Assembly: GCA_001695595.3 (NCBI GenBank)
Contig: MBPM02000132.1
Location: 1-64,000 of the forward strand
Reading direction: 5' to 3'
Source of the DNA: Plasmopara viticola
Lineage: Eukaryota; Oomycota; Peronosporomycetes; Peronosporales; Peronosporaceae
Length of the DNA: 64,000 nucleotides
Positions 11,345 to 23,225 of the stretch are shown one piece after another. The first letter of the stretch is position 1. Each line of letters begins with the position of its first letter. The notes under the pieces were generated by a model that saw only the letters and a list, made by a program, of their open reading frames with translations, did no database searches and was not told the origin of the DNA. The position numbers and the translations under genes are program-made.

Positions 11345-14300
11345 TTCTTGGTTCTTAGCAACGAGGGTGAAATAGTGGACCTGTTGCAAACCCTTTATCG
11401 TACCAGCGCAGATATTTGTACAGCTATTTCTGCGCTTAATGCGTTTTACGCACCAGATGCATGGCTACTCATCTGACTACAAGTGGTTAATCTCGAAATA
11501 ATCAATCTTCGACTTTAAAGGTAAGTCTGACCGCTCTTTGTGCACCAAAATTTGCTTTAATACTGTTAAAAATGTGCTTATAATTTTGGCCTGAATAATA
11601 CGAGTTTCTGGGTACTAAGTAAAATCCTAAAATTAAATGCAGGGAAGAAGGTCGTTGATACTTATCCCGCTCTGTATGAGTACAAAAACGACATCATCAA
11701 TATGTGTCGGTACATACGCCTTTTAAAGTCTGCAGACGCATTCGATAGCTTTCAAGACATGATCGGCTACTCCCAAAGCAAGACACACGAAGTGCTTACA
11801 GGGGTCAACATTACGTTACTGTTTCATGTGAGCAATAAATATTTTACACCAATTGATCGATTGTGCTGTACATCGATCATCCCATCCTGTTGTTTCTAAT
11901 CACAAGCTTATAAGAAATAGCGCCAGAGTCAAAATGATGGCCAAACACAACTAATTTTAAGCATTTACAATGCTTCAGTTGCCAAAAGTTTTTTTGCCAC
12001 TATATTTCGGCGTCTGGCCCAAATCATTCCTTCTCGCGATTTGCCCGGAAACCTAAGGTAATGAGGCTGCATTTTTTAATTGAAAAAAATGCAACCTCAT
12101 ATGAACGCTTCTGCCGTGCAACGTCGTATTTGCTTTTCATGCATGAACGCTTCTGCCGTGCTACGTCGTATTTGCTTTTCAAAAAACCAATTGAATTTCA
12201 TAGCGCCTTTTTCAGGTTGTAAGGCTGATGAAGGAGCTATTAAGTCAGTACCTTACCGGATGTAGTACGGATTGTGTGAGTCCTTCTAAATTAGGAATCT
12301 ACTTTAAGTTCTCATATCCTTCTTTGTGAGAAATTGATCTTTTCTGTAAGTCGGATGACTACCACTGTGGCGATGCCATTGAGCTTATCGAGTTTTTGAG
12401 CTCCACCATGGACATTTTATTCAGCCCAAATGAGGATGTTAAGATGAGACTAATTGTGCGTTTGAAGGTTACCAGTCTCTTTTTTTTGGTAAAGTCGAGC
12501 GCTATTGCTAATTATGCACATTGCGTTACCATCTTCTCTTTGAAAGATCGAACCTGCAAAAGCATTTTGCCGTATCACAATCGAACCTCATGTAGACGTC
12601 AAGCTTGATGTCTAGCATTCGGCAATACTACGCATGGCCCCCCTTTGTGAATTTCTTTCGTTCATCTTTAGATGCATCAAAAGATAACTTCCTGAATCCC
12701 TCGGTCTTTGACCGACTATACTTCGCATGGCATAAAGCAAATTGTGTCACGACGAGCGTTTCCCAGTGGATCCACGTGCATGCTTCAAGTTTCCTATTCA
12801 TACCAGGCATAGTCTACAGCAATTGCACGGTTGCTCGGTGTATAACGTACAAATTTTCAAGGTTTCCTCTAGATCTCTTAACTGGAAGTAATTTCAGTCA
12901 CGTATCGTACGCAGCATATGCTGGCTTGTAGAGTCATTCGCCGGTTGTTCATATGCAGCTCCACGTGCAGTGGTAGGGAAATATGCAGGTCAAAGTCACC
13001 GATGTCACTTATGGCAGAAAGAGAGTGCATTTTAGAAGAGCGCTAATCCGTGTCCTACGCACCACTCTAATGCTTCACTCGAAAAGATCGCCTCGCTATT
13101 GATGTCCATCTTCGTCATCCTCTTAACTTCGACCATCCGCACCAACAACGCTTCTACGTTCTTGTCAAGGTGGGTCAACGACCTGCCAAATCTACGCTAA
13201 GAGCAAAGTAAATCGCATGCAGCCCAGATTTATGACCTTTCCGCGTAGTACATCGCATCTAGACCCAAGATCGACCAAACAGCGCCCAACGCTTTTAAGC
13301 TCGAGGAGCTTTAAAACTAAATCTTTTGGTATCCTAGATATGGTATATAATATCACTGTTTGCTTCATTACATCACTAATAAAATAGTGATATTGTCCTT
13401 TTTTAATGTACTTGACAAGCTTAAGCATATGACAATTACCTTCCGACGGTGGGCATTACAGTGTTTTTAAACGACTCCCATGGTCGATAATTATTGTCCA
13501 TTGTTTTCTGAAATATGTAGAGATTGCTGCAATATTAAAAAATCAGGCTTGCGCGCATGGTCGGCGCGATCGAGTCTGGAGCTCTCCAGAGCTTGGCCAC
13601 ACCGACTTATACCTTTTTCGTTAAATTCAGCAGCGCTCGTCATGCCCTGTAACTGGCGGGAGCTGCCCTCTCCTCGTTAGCAGGCTGGTCAAGATCTTTT
13701 GGATTTGAACATCTCGACGAGCTTGAATAGATTTCTTTTCTATTCGGAAATGTGCGGGAATCATCAAAACTTAAGCACCGGCAAATTTATTTTTGCTGAT
13801 TAGGTCAGTATCCTTTTCGTTACTAAATCTAAGGCTCATCGTCAGAGGCCTATCTTTCCCCGACGAGATTGATGCTGCAAAAGGTTTTTGTCATGTCAGC
13901 ACTATTGTAGCTCAGGCTGTAGCCTAGCATATAGCATCGCTTTGCAGAACCTCGCATTGTGAAATTATGTTCATTCACCTTAAGACGCATGAAAAGACTC
14001 CCCCAAAATGCATCGGCCCTTCACCGAATATGTCCCCCATGGAATACAGCAAATGCTGTCCACAACAAGCAATTCTCAATGGCTCCGCCTGCTTGCGTCG
14101 CGGCTTTTATGAAAAATCTCAGCCGTAGCCGTCCATACCTCATAGTTTTTTATCAACAAGCGCAGGTTGCTCAGTATATAATGTGCCAACTTACTTGCAT
14201 ATGCAGGGTACGTACTAAGTGCTGGATTGGCTGTCACTTTTCAGTTGTCTAAACGCCGCTCCACGTAACAGATAACACACTATCTTAGATCATAGCCACA

Positions 14301-14592
14301 TTTACTCGCCTTCATTGGCTCATGTCTGTCATTTAAATGATGTACATTGATCTTTTGCGCCAGAAGTTATTCTTCTTTCTAGCCAAAGTGGGCCAATAAC
14401 ACACCAAATCTGCGCAAGGACCAAAGCGGATGGCACCCAATCTAAGATCATGACATTATAGCGTCTCACCTCATGTCTGCAACCAACATCAACCCAACAG
14501 CGCTTTACCTAAACGCTTTTAAAATCTTTACATTCAAATAGGAATGCTTGCTTATGCCTCTAAGTAAACGGCAAAATTGCCATTTTGATGTA
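11345..14592 (-). mobile_element. Decayed Ty3/Gypsy-type retrotransposon copy 3, 5'-truncated at an effector
   Basis: Sense strand minus, facing copy 2 across a short spacer, so the two 3' ends form an inverted repeat around 11290. It carries the RT region (about 11690-11850) and upstream parts in the normal order. A minus-strand open stretch at 13192-13428 contains LVDLGSRCDVL, possibly a remnant of the protease region but not secure. At about 14592 the element stops abruptly and effector coding sequence begins, so the element or a rearrangement cut into effector B. Confidence 0.65.
12061..12181. repeat. Hairpin followed by a 42-bp tandem duplication
   Basis: Bases 12061-12100 form a near-perfect inverted repeat (ATGAGGCTGCATTTTTT, short loop, AAAAAATGCAACCTCAT). 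Immediately after it, a 42-base unit starting atgaacgcttctgccgtgc occurs at 12101-12142 and again from 12143, with one or two differences. It lies inside Gypsy copy 3 and is probably a local replication slip. Confidence 0.8.
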
Positions 14593-15245
14593 GTCGGTAC
14601 GCAAGGTCGAGTGTCTCGGATCCGACTGCAAAAGGTTGCAAAGTGTTTTTGGAGAAACGAAAGAGGTTCTTCAGAACGCCATCTGCTCGATCTGTAGTCT
14701 TGAGCCAAGAGCTTGAATGGAGGGTTTTGCCTCACTCTTTGCTTGTTCCAGCATCATGGCCAATTCATAATCATCAAATTGCGCCCTTAACTTTTCAAAA
14801 ATTGCATTTGCTCCCCGGGAGGATCCGAATTATAGCTATTCACGTACTCGACCCAAATTTGAAACCAAACATTCAGCAAAATGTCCTCCTTAACCTAATC
14901 GAGCCCTAGATTGGTGTAGAAATGAAGGGATTCATCCCATTCAGCCTTCACCCACCTGCTTTGAACCCACGCTGCGAGTTGACATATTGTCTCCACACCG
15001 TCTGCTTGCTCTTGGGTCAGGAAAGTGGCAAATTGCGTTCCCCAAGCCGAAATCTTCGATACCATGAACCCTCTCTTCGTCTCTTGCGCTCGGCGGTTCC
15101 GAGAAAAGGTTACCAGGTTTGTTCGCAGTGGATGAGGGTGCGGGGGACGCAGTCGCATTTATAGAAGCATCGGCTTGTGCGATAAGGTAGAGGACTAAAG
15201 CGAGTGCTGGAGCAACGTTAAAAGATGCGTTTGTAACTTTGCTAG
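14593..15245 (-). pseudogene. Broken EER/LWY effector, locus B
   Basis: Minus-strand relic of the family. The signal-peptide core (ALALVLYLIAQADAS), the Asn/Ala/Thr-rich stretch and DEER are readable at about 15230-15075. The ATG used by paralogues is ACG here, and there is an extra base near the start, so the normal start is lost. A further frameshift lies just after the EER region. The first LWY unit is recognisable only in pieces. The copy ends at about 14593, inside the second unit, where Gypsy sequence begins. The upstream flank is conserved, so this was once a full locus. Confidence 0.8.
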
Positions 15246-16399
15246 CCAATGAAATAATGAAAAGAGAGGGCGAGTGGATTGGTTATTTTACCTTTTGCGC
15301 ATCATTGATTCAGAAGGGTCGGTTCGGAAGCCATAGAGAGGTACCAAAAGACTCTTCTACTCTGTAGTGCCGGAGCAGCAACCAAGCCGACGTCTGCTTG
15401 ACGATTTGTGGCATACAATCAGTTTCAAGTGTGGCGCCAATACTTAATTGGTGCGTATTGCAAATATGGCCCAAGTATCAATTGGTATAAACCAGTTCTA
15501 CTTTTAGATATCCAAACCGATGAAGACCCTGTCAAGCAGTAGCGATAGCATTGTTTTAGCATCTACAGCGCTTAACATGGCAACTCTTCACTTTTTTTAA
15601 TACTTTAATCTATTAAAAAATACTTTGACTCTTACATAATCATATAAGTTTGGATTAAGCTCCATAATAACAGAGCTGAAGTACCGTGAGCTGTTCCTTG
15701 AATGCGTGCCGGTATGATTTAAATTCTGGCCTACCGGTTCCAAGTCTGTTCTACAAAAAAATGGACTTAACTTTTACAGCTTTTCTACCGACAAGAGCTT
15801 AGCTATTGAATTACCAAAGAGCAGATAATTCGACGATGATTGAAAAACGCGCAATTCTTATTTTTGGCTAGAGTATTCCCTTCCCAACACACTTTTGACG
15901 TTGCCATTATTCAAGGTTTCATGCGAAACAATAAAAATCTTGTGACTTTAGTACGCTCACAGAAAACGTTTTGTCTATCGTTGGTGTTGATATGATAACT
16001 TTCGAGAAAGCTCAATGCATGATATGAGTTGAGACCGGATTTAAGCAGCCTGATGGCCATGACGACGGGCCAGATTGTCTGTGCAAATTAGCATGAAGAT
16101 GGAAGAAGGTAGACAATATTTAGCTTCTGATCCTTAGAATTTTGGGGCGACAAGAATGCCCAAAAGGCATCAGGCCGGTAAAATATTATTTTTTGGCCTA
16201 CCGTTCCTTGTTTTAGCAATGATATCGAAACAATGGTAATGCAGTGCCATGATATCGAAACAATCGTAATGCAGTACCCGTAAGTTTTGTTTAATCCAAA
16301 TAGCTTATGAAGCTGGATCTTACGAATTCTCGTCCGTGCTACCACAGAGTTACATTCCAAACATTATAGCATGTTGTATCACTTAAATAGTTACATTTA
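15246..16399 (-). promoter_or_regulatory. Conserved upstream region of effector B
   Basis: Long flank shared with loci C, E, F and G. It includes the conserved block next to the start (15290-15440), the segment ending at the cagcgcttaacatgg motif near 15570, and the outer block with ttttggggcgacaag near 16140. At 16219-16278 a 30-base unit beginning atgatatcgaaacaat is tandemly duplicated. No gene is supported. Confidence 0.45.
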
Positions 16400-19300
16400 T
16401 AACCGATTGACAAAAAGCTTTGTATAGTGTTAGCGAATCAGGCGCTTCAAAACCCGAACGATAGCAACAACAGAGAATGAAGCAGGATAACGACGGTCAA
16501 ATAGTGGTCCTGTTACAAACCATTTTTGCTTTCCAGCGCGGGTGAAGTTACGGCTACATCTACGCTCAACGACTTTTTAATGATCTGAGACAGTCATGAC
16601 AATATAAGACAAACCACAAACCGTGCGCTATTGCGCACTAGATGCTCGGCCATCTATCTAACGCTCAAGTTGTGTATTTCGGAGTGATCGATATTTGACT
16701 TTGGCGATGGATCCGGCCGCTCTTCGTGCATTGAGATTTGTTTTCTGGTACGAATCATACGAGCGAGAAGGATAAATTGTAATAAGCTTTATCGAATCAC
16801 GTCGGTACATACGCCTTATAGAGCCTGTAGACGCGTTTGATAGATCTGAAGACATGACCGACTACTCCCAGAGTAACACACACAGGATGCTGACCATGGT
16901 CAAGGGTACTACACCCCTCCATGTGAGAAGCTGATAATATGCATCGAGTAGGTCGAGCACACTATACACAATTCATCCCATCTTGTTGATTCACATGACG
17001 TCGTTTTTTAAATTACGTCAGTGGCAAGATAAGTTGCAAGCCTATTCTGCTATAAACGTCCACGATGCGCCACATACGATAAAGCTTTCTTTCCCACAGA
17101 CATTTGGCGTGGAATATGAAGAAGTTTCCGCTCATAATTTTTACTCCTCATGGTTTGCATGGAAGTTTACGTTGACAAAGGCAAACTTCCTTCAAGATAA
17201 ATGCTACTACCGTGCTACACGGTATTTACTTTCTATAACCATTTCATTTCTATAGCGCCTCTATTATTGACACTGATGAAGGGGCTGAAGAGATTACTTT
17301 TTTTTCGGATATGATGCATATCAACTGAGTCCTTCTGAACCGAGAATTTGTTTTAAGTACAAAGTAACTCCTTTGTTTCTTCTGAGCCAATAAAAGCTAG
17401 AAGCTGATCCCTTGTGGAGGTTACATGACTCCGGCTGTGGTGGTGCCATTGAGTATCACGACTTCTCGAGCTTCTTTATGGAATTTTTTACAGCTCAAGT
17501 AGAGATTCTAAAAAATATAACTATTGTGTCTTCAAAACTTACCAATATCTTTCCTTTTTAAGAAAAGCACTATTGACTTCAACGTCTACTTTAGCCTCTC
17601 TTGTTCAGTACGAGACGTCCTGCGTCCCTTAATAAGTATCTTGCGTTGCTGTCTATCCCCATAAGAGATCGATGCTGCCAAGAAATTTTGTTGTGCAAGC
17701 ACTATTGTACCTCATTTTATTGTTTGGCGTGCAGCAATGCTGTGCAGTGCCTTGATCCGTGAACTTTGTGTGATCACCTTATAACGCATGAAATGGTCGC
17801 ACTCAAATGCCTCCGCCCTTCACCAAATATGTCCCGAATGACATACAGCAAATGCTGTCCTTGACAAGCAATTCTCAGAGGCTCCGACTGGTTGCCGAAC
17901 GTTTTTTTTGTTACATCTCAACCGTAGCCAACCATACATCATACTCTAATCAACAAACGCAGATTGCTCAGTATAACGTGCCAATTTACTTGCATATGCA
18001 GTGTACGCCAAAAGTGCTGGAGTGGCTTGTCACTTCCGAATTGTTCATACGACGCTTCGCGTCGGTGATATCACACTATCTTAGATCATAACCACATACG
18101 CTCGTTGGCTTATATCTGTCATTTAAATGATGTACATTGACCGTCTGCGCCAGATTTATCTCGTCTTTTTAGCCAAACTGGGTCAGTAACACACCAAACC
18201 TGCCCAAGGACGAAAGTGGATGGCACCCATTCTGAGATCATGGCATGTAGCGTCATGCTTTAAGTCTACACCCAAGTCTAACCCGACAGCGCTCCACGCT
18301 ATCAAACTCGTTTTTTTGTTCATGAAACGATACGGAACACTTTTTTCAAGCCTCAAGGTAAATGGTGAACTTGAAATTACATGTGTTCAACGGACCTCGG
18401 CATATGACATGTATCTATCGACGGTGAGCAACAGACCGTGTTTGATTGATGCCCGTTTGTCAATAAGTTTAATTATTTTTGTTTAATCTGCAAAGGTTGC
18501 TGAAATACGAAAATATCCGGCTTGCTCACACGACTTGGGAAATTGAGCTCGAAGTTAAGCTCTACCGACTTATAAATCCTTCTTTAAGCGCAACAGATCT
18601 TGTCCCATTCCGCGGCTGACGGGTGCTATCATCTCTTTGCTCTATGCAAGATAGCCGATTGCCTTGAGAAATTTCGGATCTGATCAATTTGACGCGCTTG
18701 ACGCAAATAAGTCTCAACAAAAACTGTGCGAGTATCTCCAAAAAGGAAGCATTGGCGAACTTCTTTCGCTGTGCAGTAGCTCAGGCGTCCGCACCTAAAT
18801 CATTCTCAAAGTTTTGCCTCGTAGTAACAGGCGGTAATATGGGTGCTGGCTCTTCTCTATTTTTTATTTATCCCGCCTGGAAGACAGATCACGAAACCCA
18901 GACTAGATTTTCAAAGTGATTTCAACGAGACAGCGCTGCAAAAAACTCAAGCGATCCTCGATTTGGTTGTAGGTCACAGACTTCTTCGCATTCCGAGGAA
19001 AGCTTTCAAAGAGTTTGGTACGGTTTGGAAGTCACGTGTATAGTCCCCGAAAGATCACTCGAAAACAATGGCTCTTCTCGTACGAAGTGTCGTGCAAAGT
19101 TGCCTGGTCCTTGCAGCGCGCAAAGCAGATGAGCTTGCTACTCAGCAACATTGCCTGCGCAGACCAGATACCATTTAGCTTGAAATTTTACACTTCTTCG
19201 CCGAACCCTTTGTCAAAAAGGTGAGAAGATCTCGACATAGGACGGCGACTTACGTCGGTACCTGACTGTGTGCTTCTCACATAGCCCCTTGCCGTTCGTA

Positions 19301-19950
19301 ACCCACCCCAGGAATATACCGAGTTCGTCGTCTTTGGCCTTACCCATCTCTCCTAGCTCATAAATATTTGGCATCTAATGCCGAGACTATGTTATGAAAA
19401 CATAGTCTTTCCTGCTCGTTCGTACGAGACAATTCTCATGGCCAATACAAATTGATTTTAGGCGAGTGGTAAAATTTATTGACAACATTGTGTTAGTCTA
19501 ATGCTTCTTTGCAGGCCTAGTGTCTAAAATCCAGGAGAGTGCGCGCCAGAGTGTACGTACTACTCTCGTTATACGCCTCGTCCAACCGTTTAGGTGTCTG
19601 GAACAAGAAAAAATGATTCACGGTGAAGTGAGAAGCCTTTCTTACCCGAGCGATTGTTTGACGAATGAATGTCGGCGAAGCAAACTTTCGAAAAGACAGG
19701 CCGTCCATCAGTTCCATGCAATCTCACTTCTCAACATTGCAAACTCGTCATGCACTTCAGCAGTTTCAGCTTCCTTCTAGGTCGCTCGGGGAAGAGAGTG
19801 CAACCTTAAAGTGCATCTGTTTATCCATAACCAAAGCTGCCTTAGCTGCTTTCTTACTCTTCTGTGGTTGGAATAAAATATCTCTGGTACACATTTTTTA
19901 CCTGACGTCGGTACTTGTGACGTACAAAAAAGTCGAGATCCTTTTCATGG
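16400..19950 (-). mobile_element. Decayed Ty3/Gypsy-type retrotransposon copy 4
   Basis: One of the longest copies, sense strand minus. The 3' boundary is near 16400-16510. The RT region lies at about 16640-17000; its minus translation includes DLSNAS and RRMYRRDS, matching the LSNAP...FNR part of Gypsy RT in decayed form. The middle and gag-like regions run to about 19000, and the 5' region with the family's terminal block ends at 19950. Many stops are present. Confidence 0.68.
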
Positions 19951-20196
19951 CAAATCCTCATATGCGCTCATCGCATAGTAGAAGGCTAATATTAATTTTG
20001 AAGCGGAAGATTAAAAAAAAAAACTTTTTTCAAATCAAATGGAAAAAACATATTTAAATGGAAAAATCTACCTTAAGTCACAACTTTTCCATTAAAAATG
20101 AAAAGAATCTACCGAGGAAGTAAAATAACTATTGAAAATAAAAAACAAAAAAATAAACCTTACTCGCTAAGGAAAAAATAAGGTTATGCTACGCAT
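19951..20196. other. A-rich spacer
   Basis: Strongly A-rich, low-complexity sequence with runs of A at about 20010-20020. No gene or element recognised. Confidence 0.5.
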
Positions 20197-20640
20197 TACT
20201 GGTGCATCAGCTGCCGCATCGAAAAACTTATTGGCGCGTCAACTTCGAATGTAGCATGCTGTGGTTCGATTTGCTTCTTCTTGGGTTGACATTTTCTCTT
20301 GAACGGATTTGGTGAAGATGTCCCAGTTACTAGTTCACTATTTTTCACAGATGGCTTCACTTCGAGTACTTCATCGTAGGCAAAAAGATTTGTTTTGGTT
20401 GACCACATATCCCCAAGTAACAAGACAGCTGATCTAAAAATTTGAGTTCCGCTAAGAGGTGTCGACATGGAGCATTTATATCCTTTACATAGCCGCATAA
20501 GAAGGTACCACTGGCACTGCTAATCTCAACAGCATATCCCAATGTCTTGTTTGTTTTATTTTGAACTGACACAACAAGCGATGTAGTTGAACTTGGACAT
20601 ACTCAATTGTTTTCTTGTCCAATTTAACATTGAAGTGATG
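20197..20640 (-). pseudogene. Unassigned decayed coding fragment
   Basis: Two overlapping minus-strand open stretches (20196-20498 and 20357-20572) alternate in coding-like quality, as expected of a frameshifted gene. Features seen are a Lys/Gln-rich segment (KRKCQPKKKQ) and a final MRQLMHQ. The arrangement faintly recalls the C-terminal end of MULE-type transposases with a SWIM-like Cys/His pattern, but the metal ligands are not convincing. I do not assign a function. Confidence 0.3.
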
Positions 20641-21141
20641 CAACAGCATAGTGTATGCGGTAAAATTACTATCTGAAGGTATAAATTCTTTATTTTTCGT
20701 TTTTTACATGTCTATTTTTGCCATTGTTGCAAAAATGTTTCTTGCTAGGTATATTCTTTCGCTTTTTTATCAGCTTTCGTTTTGGAGGAGTATTTTTCCC
20801 ATTCGATCTGAGAAAAGGTATATTTTTCCCATCCTCCCTTTGAAGCGGATCGTAATAGGGCTATCAACGAGAGAAGGCTCGTGGATTGTTTCAGAACCTA
20901 TAAAAAATAGGCGAATAAGTAGACTCCACAAAATCGACATTCTGATAGCGATAACGTAATATGGTGTGCTGCCAAATTAAGACTGTCACCTACAGCCGCG
21001 CTTGGCATTGCCCAAATGATCTACATATCGTTTTTTCCTGTCTCAAGTCATGTAAAACTACTATATTCATCATGTCATTAACCTATTCATTTTTAATAAG
21101 CTGAAACTGCAACGACTCGCCAATTGAGGCAATTCCTAAGC
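20641..21141. other. Downstream flank of effector C
   Basis: AT-rich spacer carrying the recurring effector downstream motif tggtgtgctgcc near 20961 and the ctcaagtcatgtaaaac block near 21040. Both recur downstream of effectors E and F. No gene seen. Confidence 0.5.
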
Positions 21142-21977
21142 TTACGTGGCTGCCAATTTTTTCGCCAGCTTCTTCTTCAAATTCTCCGCCAACTTCTCTT
21201 CGTCTTCCGTATGTGCTGTTCTGATAAAAATCTTAATTTTGTCTGATTCTAGGAGGCTTGCAATGATGTCGTCAAGAGTCACGTCCGTCCCTTTCTTTTC
21301 CCGATACTTATGCGCATACCTCATCCGTGGTTCAAGCTTCGGGTTGACGTGAACATCATTGGGTGTTGAAGAAAGGAGAGAATTTCTCCAAATTTCCATC
21401 TGCTCTTTATGTAGTCTCGTGCCAAGATTTCTGATTGACGGTTGTGCCGCACGCTTCGCTTGTGTCAGCATCCATGCCAATCTATAAGCGTTGAATTGCT
21501 CCTCTAACTTTGCTAAAATTGACACTTCCTTTCCAGGATGGTACGGATTATAGCTATCCACGTACTTGACCCAAGCGCGAAACTTAGAATTCGTCAAAAT
21601 GTTCCCCTTGACCTGGTCTAGCTTTAGATTGGTGTAGACAATGGAAGGATGCACACCTAACGTCCTCCACCAACCTAATTTGAGCACAAGGGTAGTGTGG
21701 ACTATTGAATGCATCACCGCCTGCTTGCTCTTGGTCAGTAAAGTGGCAAATTTAGTTTCCAAGCCGAAATCTTTAATACCATGAACCCTCTCTTCGTCTC
21801 TTGCGCTCGGCGGGTCCAAGAGGAGGGTACCAGGTTGATTCCCAGTGGATGAAAAGGTCCCTGAGCGTGCGGGGGACGCAGTCGCTTCGCAGTCGCGTTC
21901 GCGTTCGCAGAGGCATCGGCTTGTGCGATAAGGGACGCGAGTAATGCGAATGCTCGAGCAACGGTGGAAAGACGCAT
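21142..21977 (-). pseudogene. Frameshifted, internally deleted EER/LWY effector, locus C
   Basis: The family start ATG at 21977-21975 opens a good signal peptide (MRLSTVARAFALLASL...), but this frame leaves the family body right after it. Compared with paralogues, about 17 extra bases of Ala/Ser/Arg-rich slippage-type repeat lie near 21890-21910 and shift the frame. The body, in another frame, stays open to the stop at 21142 with DEER, LWY unit 1 and the C-terminal part of unit 3. Unit 2 and the start of unit 3 (roughly 115 residues) are missing, with the frame kept across the deletion. The Met at 22032 in the body frame lacks a signal peptide. I therefore call it a pseudogene, unless the indel is a sequencing error. 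Confidence 0.78.
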
Positions 21978-23225
21978 TGGTAAACTTGCTGGCGAATTGG
22001 ATAATGATAGGGGAGGGCGAGTGGATTGCCATTTAATATCCGTTTGCGCATCATTAGTTAAGAAGGGTCGGTTTGGGATCCATATAGAGGTACCATAAAC
22101 GCTGCGGGGACTGATCTGCTGTGAGGGCCGCAAGATGCGATATCGACGTCTGCTCGACGATTTGTGGTTTGGCTACAAATACAATAAGTTTTATATGTGT
22201 TTTGCGAGTACGGCCCAAGCATTGGCTTGTATAAATCAATTCTACTTCTATATATCCAGACCGACAGCTGCACTGTCAAGCAGTTGCAACAGTATTGTTT
22301 TGGCATCTACAGCGCTTAACGCGGCAACTCTTGACTTTTTACACGTTTAGCTACTAAAAAAGACTTTTACTTTTGCAAGATTTCATAGGTTTGATTTAAC
22401 CACATTGACACTTTTATGGTTTGCTAACTCACTCTTTAGCCTGCAATGACAGAGACAAAGTATCGTAAGCTATCAATAGACACCTTGACTGCGTGCCGGT
22501 ATACTTTTGTTTTTTTTTACCAACCGGCTCCAAGTTTGTTCTATAAGTGACTCTGTAGGCTTTTCTACCGACAAGAGAGGCGAATCCACCAGTTATAGGC
22601 GCACCACAAGCGGTCAATGCCGAGTGTACGTGCACCTTTGTGACTCTCGCTCCGCATTGACATAAAAGTGTCAATGTAATTAAGCCAAACCTATGATGCC
22701 AAAACAATTCTGTTGCAACTGCTTGACAGTGCAGCTGTCGGTCTGGATGTATAGAAGTAGAATTGATTTATACAAGCCAATGCTTGGGCCGTACTCGCAA
22801 AACACATATAAAACTTACTGTATTTGTAGCCAAACCACAAATCGTCGAGCAGACGTCGTTATCGCATCTTGCGGCCCTCACAGCAGATCAGTCCCCGCAG
22901 CGTTTATGGTACCTCTTTATGGATCCCAAACCGACCCTTCTTAACTAATGATGCGCAAACGGATATTAAATGGCAATCCACTCGCCCTCCCCTATCATTA
23001 TTCAATTCGCCAGCAAGTTTACCAATGCGTCTTTGTAGCGTTGTTCGAGCATTCACATTAGTCTTCTCCCTTAACGTACAAGCTGATGCCTCTGCGAACG
23101 CGACTGCGTCCCCCACACCTTTAGAGGCCTTTGCATCCACTGGCGAGCGATCTGATACCCTCATCTCGAAACCGCCGAGTGCAAGAGACGAAGAGAGGGC
23201 TTTTGGTAACGAAAACCCATGCTTG
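21780..23225. repeat. Large inverted repeat joining effectors C and D head to head
   Basis: Sequence 5' of effector C on minus and 5' of effector D on plus is the same block in opposite orientation. The best-matching part (22058-22306 against 22696-22944) aligns without gaps around a centre near 22501 and differs at only a few positions. Similarity continues into both signal-peptide regions. The spacer at about 22390-22650 also contains gcggtcaatgccgagt at 22609, the half-palindrome seen intact at 43952. This is a divergent pair made by inverted duplication, presumably sharing one upstream region. Confidence 0.85.

Noticed and set aside
22058..22944. Mirror-image open frames of about 82 codons upstream of effectors C and D
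   Set aside because: They are the shared upstream block read in the same frame on both arms. Conservation follows from recent duplication; other loci with this block break the frame.
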